The position numbers were made by a program, and so were the translations under genes. Shown here piece by piece: positions 60,988-64,000 of a stretch of 64,000 bases of DNA; the first letter of the stretch is position 1; each line of letters starts with the position of its first letter. The stretch is from Exilispira sp964581895 (GTDB lineage Bacteria; Spirochaetota; JAAYUW01). Below the pieces are notes generated by a model, which was not told the DNA's origin, searched no databases, and worked only from the letters and a program-made list of their open reading frames with translations. The stretch is from contig CAZOPR010000001.1 of NCBI GenBank assembly GCA_964581895.1, positions 62,001-126,000 on the forward strand. The letters are read 5' to 3'.

Positions 60988-61173
60988 AACTAATGCAAAG
61001 ATTTAAAGACTATATGTTAAATAATAAAAATAAATAATAAAATTAATTAATTAACTTAAATAATAAAATATAATAATAAAATAGAATAATAAAATGATGT
61101 TAAGATTGAGAAGCAAAATCAAATAGTAAAATTGAATAATGAATAATTAAATTTAATATTAAAGAATTATTAA
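60988..61173. repeat. AT-only spacer with repeated AATAATAAAAT units
   Basis: The 186-base gap between the PASTA gene and rpe contains at least six copies or near-copies of ATAATAAAAT between about 61019 and 61096 and again variants before rpe. No convincing promoter or hairpin stands out, and rpe has no clear ribosome binding site. Confidence 0.55.
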
Positions 61174-61818
61174 ATGGAGAAAAATTTAAAACAAATTGAT
61201 TTTGCCGATAAAATCTGTCCTTCTATATTTGCATCTGATTTTTCAAAATTAAAAGAAGAGATAAAAAAAATCGAATATGCTGGATGCAAATTTATTCATT
61301 TAGATGTGATGGATGGTAATTTTGTCCCAAATATTTCTTTTGGTCCTAAAATCACATTTGATATTCTTAAAGTAACTAATTTAAGTGCAGATCTTCATCT
61401 TATGGTATCAAATCCATCTTTTTATATGGATAAATTTTTATTCGATAAGATTAAATATATAACATTTCATTATGAAGCTATAAATTTCGAAAAAGATATT
61501 TTTGACTTAATCAATAAGATAAAAAAAATAAATAGAAAAGCTGGAATTTCGATAAAACCTAAAACTGAAGTAAGCAAGATTCAAAAATATTTAAGAGAAT
61601 TAGACCTGGTTCTTGTAATGTCTGTTGAGCCAGGGTTTTCAGGTCAAAAATTGATTGAAGAAACCCTAACAAAAATTGACGAACTAAGTATATATAGAAA
61701 GAAAAATAACTTAAAATTTTTAATTCAGGTAGATGGTGGTATAAATTTTGAGAATGCCAGATCGATACTTGAAAGAGGAGCGGATCTAATAGTCATTGGT
61801 TCTGCATTCTTTGATTAA
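61174..61818 (+). CDS. rpe: Ribulose-phosphate 3-epimerase
   Basis: Rpe interconverts ribulose 5-phosphate and xylulose 5-phosphate in the pentose phosphate pathway. The 214-residue TIM-barrel product shows PSIFASDFSKLKEEI, FIHLDVMDGNFVPNISFGP with the metal ligands, LHLMVSNPS, VMSVEPGFSGQ, and IQVDGGINFENA with IVIGSAFF. Length and motifs are normal. It has its own spacer upstream and is followed 11 bases later by a barrel-type gene. Confidence 0.96.
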   Translation: MEKNLKQIDFADKICPSIFASDFSKLKEEIKKIEYAGCKFIHLDVMDGNFVPNISFGPKITFDILKVTNLSADLHLMVSNPSFYMDKFLFDKIKYITFHYEAINFEKDIFDLINKIKKINRKAGISIKPKTEVSKIQKYLRELDLVLVMSVEPGFSGQKLIEETLTKIDELSIYRKKNNLKFLIQVDGGINFENARSILERGADLIVIGSAFFD

Positions 61819-61829
61819 TAATATATTTT

Positions 61830-63122
61830 ATGGAAGCATTAACTCTTTTACTTTTTGCATCTTATCCCTTTAATTTAATTTCTTTTTTTGGTTTGACTTC
61901 ATACTACAAAGATTCAAGCATATATTTTTCTGAGCAATACCTGCTATTAGCAAAATGGGAATATGGCTTTTTAATTTATAGAAATGATAAAATCTCTTCT
62001 TTGATAAATTTTCCTGATATAAAAATAATTTTTGGAGAATTTATTTTAAGCTATGGGTATGGCTATCTTTCAGGTTACCTTGGAAATAGCCTTAGCGTTC
62101 AATATATCACCAAACCTAAAATAGATGTTGATTATTATTTATCTCCTTCTGATTCATATAAAAGTTTAATTTCAAAAGGATTTTATATTCAGACTAATCC
62201 TTTTGATACAAGTATTTTTGAGTTATCTTTTTACTATGATAATAATAAACAAAATTATAACTTTCTTTTCAGGTTTAATTTAAATAATTTTTCTTCTCTT
62301 ATGCTTTTTAATTATTTTTTAATTCCAAACATTATAAATATAAATGATCTTGAATTTGAAAATAAATATCAATTTTATATTGGTTTTGATTTTTCTATTT
62401 TTGACTTTATAAAATTTGCATTTGAATCAAAATTTTATTTTCTCCAAAATTCATATTTTTTTACCAACTGGGTCCTTTTCATAAGTTTTAAGGATTTTCT
62501 GATTTTAAGAGTCATCCATAAAGAAATTAAAGAACCAGCTCAATATTATTGTTCAGATGGCAATTTTTACCAGATTATTTTTAATATTAATCCAATATAT
62601 TTTGGCTTATATTATAAAGATTATCTTTATAGTAGTGAAATTAAGAAATTAAATTTTGAATTTTACTTAAAAGAGTATAGTTTAATTTTGAGAAAGTTAT
62701 TTATAAGCATCTATTTTTCAATACCATATGTAATAAATGATTTTGTAGATATAGAACCAGATTACACAATTTCGTTGAAGGTAAATATTTTAGATAATAT
62801 GACATCTAATATCCTTTCGTTCTTTTCTATTTCAGAATCTCTTTTAAGTATAAAATTTGATTTTATTTTCTATCAAAAACATAGATTTGTTTTTCAATTT
62901 TTTTCAAATATGAGCCATGATCATTATACTTCTTTTTCTGCTGCGCAAGCCTCTTTATATGATTCTTATGATTTTTATATACCACCATCTTCCTATGGTG
63001 CAGGTTTTTTTTATTTCTTTTATTTAAATAATTTCAAGCTTTCTTTGAAAGTAATTATTTCTATGACCGATAATCAAATTAATAGGATTTATCTTTACAA
63101 TTGTGTTTATTTAGTATTTTAA
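61830..63122 (+). CDS. Barrel-like envelope protein of unknown function
   Basis: The 430-residue product is dominated by Phe, Tyr, Ile and Ser in alternating strands, ends in YLYNCVYLVF with a terminal Phe and looks like an outer-membrane barrel. The N-terminus MEALTLLLFASYPFNLISFF is hydrophobic but lacks the basic n-region of a normal signal peptide, so export needs confirmation or the true start differs. The segment IIFGEFILSYGYGYLSGYLG resembles the G-x-G barrel motif found in the proteins encoded at 24453 and 25740. No ribosome binding site is visible; translation may be coupled to rpe. Confidence 0.6.
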   Translation: MEALTLLLFASYPFNLISFFGLTSYYKDSSIYFSEQYLLLAKWEYGFLIYRNDKISSLINFPDIKIIFGEFILSYGYGYLSGYLGNSLSVQYITKPKIDVDYYLSPSDSYKSLISKGFYIQTNPFDTSIFELSFYYDNNKQNYNFLFRFNLNNFSSLMLFNYFLIPNIININDLEFENKYQFYIGFDFSIFDFIKFAFESKFYFLQNSYFFTNWVLFISFKDFLILRVIHKEIKEPAQYYCSDGNFYQIIFNINPIYFGLYYKDYLYSSEIKKLNFEFYLKEYSLILRKLFISIYFSIPYVINDFVDIEPDYTISLKVNILDNMTSNILSFFSISESLLSIKFDFIFYQKHRFVFQFFSNMSHDHYTSFSAAQASLYDSYDFYIPPSSYGAGFFYFFYLNNFKLSLKVIISMTDNQINRIYLYNCVYLVF

Positions 63123-63131
63123 AGGCATAAA

Positions 63132-64000
63132 ATGGCAAAAACAAATAGAACAATAGTAATATTTTTAATATTTTTGGTACTTATAACTCAAGCCTTCTTA
63201 TTTGTTAATGAAAAGATTCAGCAAAACCAGATTGCTTTCGATGAAAAGTCTCATGCTCTTGAAAGTTCAAGTTTAATTGATAATCAAACGACTACTTCTT
63301 CTGATTCATTAAATGAAAATAATGAAAATCAGCAGGTAAATACGGTAGAAAATCAAAATAATATATCTTCAAATATTTCATATAAATCATTATTTGGTGG
63401 TTTATACGAAATCCCAGATTTGATAAAAGTCAATCCAGCTTATGAATATATAAATGATTATAAGATTAAAGATTCAAATACAGCTATAATAGTTACAGAC
63501 AAAAGTATTTATATAAGAATTGGCGGGGAAATTAAACAGGTACCAACGGATGGTATACCATCAAATGCTTACTTTACTTCCTGTGAAATGACAAGATTTA
63601 ATAATAAATATTATATATTTATTGGGACTTCTTATTCTGGTCTATTTGCAAAATCGCTTGACGATGAAAGATTCTATCATTTTTTTTATGGAGTAAAAAG
63701 AGTTTTTTATACATCAGATCAGAGTTTGCTTTTTGAAACAATCACAGCTTTATTTGTTAAAAATAGCAGCCTTTTTATTGGCTACCAATCTTCTAAGGGA
63801 ATAGATATAATAGATCTTGATTCTTATTATTCGATGAGGACAGGTAAAAATTCTATATATAAGATTTACAGTGTTAATTTAGAACTAAAAGACAATGTAA
63901 AACAAAAAATTGAAAAGTTTTTTGAAATAGATGATAAGGTTTATGCGTATACAAATTTTGGGATTTATAAATATGAAAATGGACAATTTCTGAATGATAA
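63132..64000 (+). CDS. Membrane-anchored extracytoplasmic protein, 3' end cut by window edge
   Basis: The frame is open from ATG 63132 to the window's last base, at least 289 codons, so the C-terminus is missing. Residues 7-25 form a hydrophobic anchor or signal (IVIFLIFLVLITQAFLFV) followed by a Ser/Asn/Gln-rich linker and, from about residue 90, beta-strand-rich sequence (SNTAIIVTDKSIYIRIGGEI, then NNKYYIFIGTSYSGLFAKSL). The strands might begin a beta-propeller. It starts 9 bases after the preceding stop and has an AAAGGCATAAA site. No family is recognised. Confidence 0.75.
   Translation, partial: MAKTNRTIVIFLIFLVLITQAFLFVNEKIQQNQIAFDEKSHALESSSLIDNQTTTSSDSLNENNENQQVNTVENQNNISSNISYKSLFGGLYEIPDLIKVNPAYEYINDYKIKDSNTAIIVTDKSIYIRIGGEIKQVPTDGIPSNAYFTSCEMTRFNNKYYIFIGTSYSGLFAKSLDDERFYHFFYGVKRVFYTSDQSLLFETITALFVKNSSLFIGYQSSKGIDIIDLDSYYSMRTGKNSIYKIYSVNLELKDNVKQKIEKFFEIDDKVYAYTNFGIYKYENGQFLND

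Noticed and set aside
61204..61211. Second GCCGATAA match near the rpe start
   Set aside because: It is inside the rpe coding sequence and the nearest TAAA is 13 instead of about 15 bases away, so it is probably chance.

Overview
The window is a very AT-rich bacterial chromosome segment. It is gene-dense, uses the standard code with ATG, TTG and GTG starts, and often has GGAG-type ribosome binding sites. Gene content and order point to a spirochaete (phylum Spirochaetota). The order flhA-flhF-flhG-(hypotheticals)-sigma28-DUF342-(two small coiled-coil proteins)-Hsp70 matches, as I recall it, the Treponema and Borrelia motility loci. A roughly 890-residue GreA with a long helical N-terminal extension is also a spirochaete trait. 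The base composition suggests a deep or AT-rich lineage; I cannot name a species. There are no tRNA or rRNA genes, insertion sequences, prophage or CRISPR.

Layout. Positions 1-2255 (+): a YitT membrane protein cut by the left edge and a phosphofructokinase with mixed ATP/PPi signature residues. Positions 2391-24362 (+): a large motility and chemotaxis block. It holds the flagellar export apparatus (fliP, fliQ, fliR, flhB, flhA), the placement GTPase/ATPase pair flhF-flhG, two unrecognised membrane proteins, the flagellar sigma factor, a DUF342 protein, two small coiled-coil proteins, an Hsp70 with a dedicated J-domain protein, then cheW, cheR, a CheC-like gene, cheD, cheA, cheY and cheB. Positions 24453-27884 (+): two paralogous outer-membrane barrels, one fused to a FecR domain, closed by a bidirectional terminator.

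Positions 27965-46446 lie entirely on the minus strand. They carry aromatic biosynthesis (DAHP synthase, dehydroquinase, chorismate mutase), a thioesterase, a WalJ-type hydrolase, trpS, the Sec accessory operon yajC-secD-secF, a TVP38-type membrane protein, the long GreA, ispH, a Cys-tailed J protein, a spore-photoproduct-lyase-like radical SAM enzyme and three unrecognised acidic or helical proteins. Positions 46639-52084 (+, interrupted by a minus-strand comEA-like gene) form an envelope block of secreted, barrel-like and lipoprotein genes. Pyruvate kinase (minus) and truB (+) flank the largest gene-free interval, about 650 bases rich in short tandem repeats. Positions 55207-64000 (+) hold an ABC-type pair whose ATPase has lost its catalytic motifs, an M23 peptidase, dtd-def-fmt, a PASTA protein without a kinase domain, rpe, a barrel protein and a gene cut by the right edge.

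The points I find most worth a second look are: (i) the Hsp70/J-HEAT chaperone pair embedded between flagellar and chemotaxis genes; (ii) the pseudo-ATPase ABC pair; (iii) a CheC-like protein lacking both catalytic residue pairs but sitting next to cheD; and (iv) a recurrent pattern of short tandem duplications directly upstream of start codons, some of which duplicate the ribosome-binding site itself.
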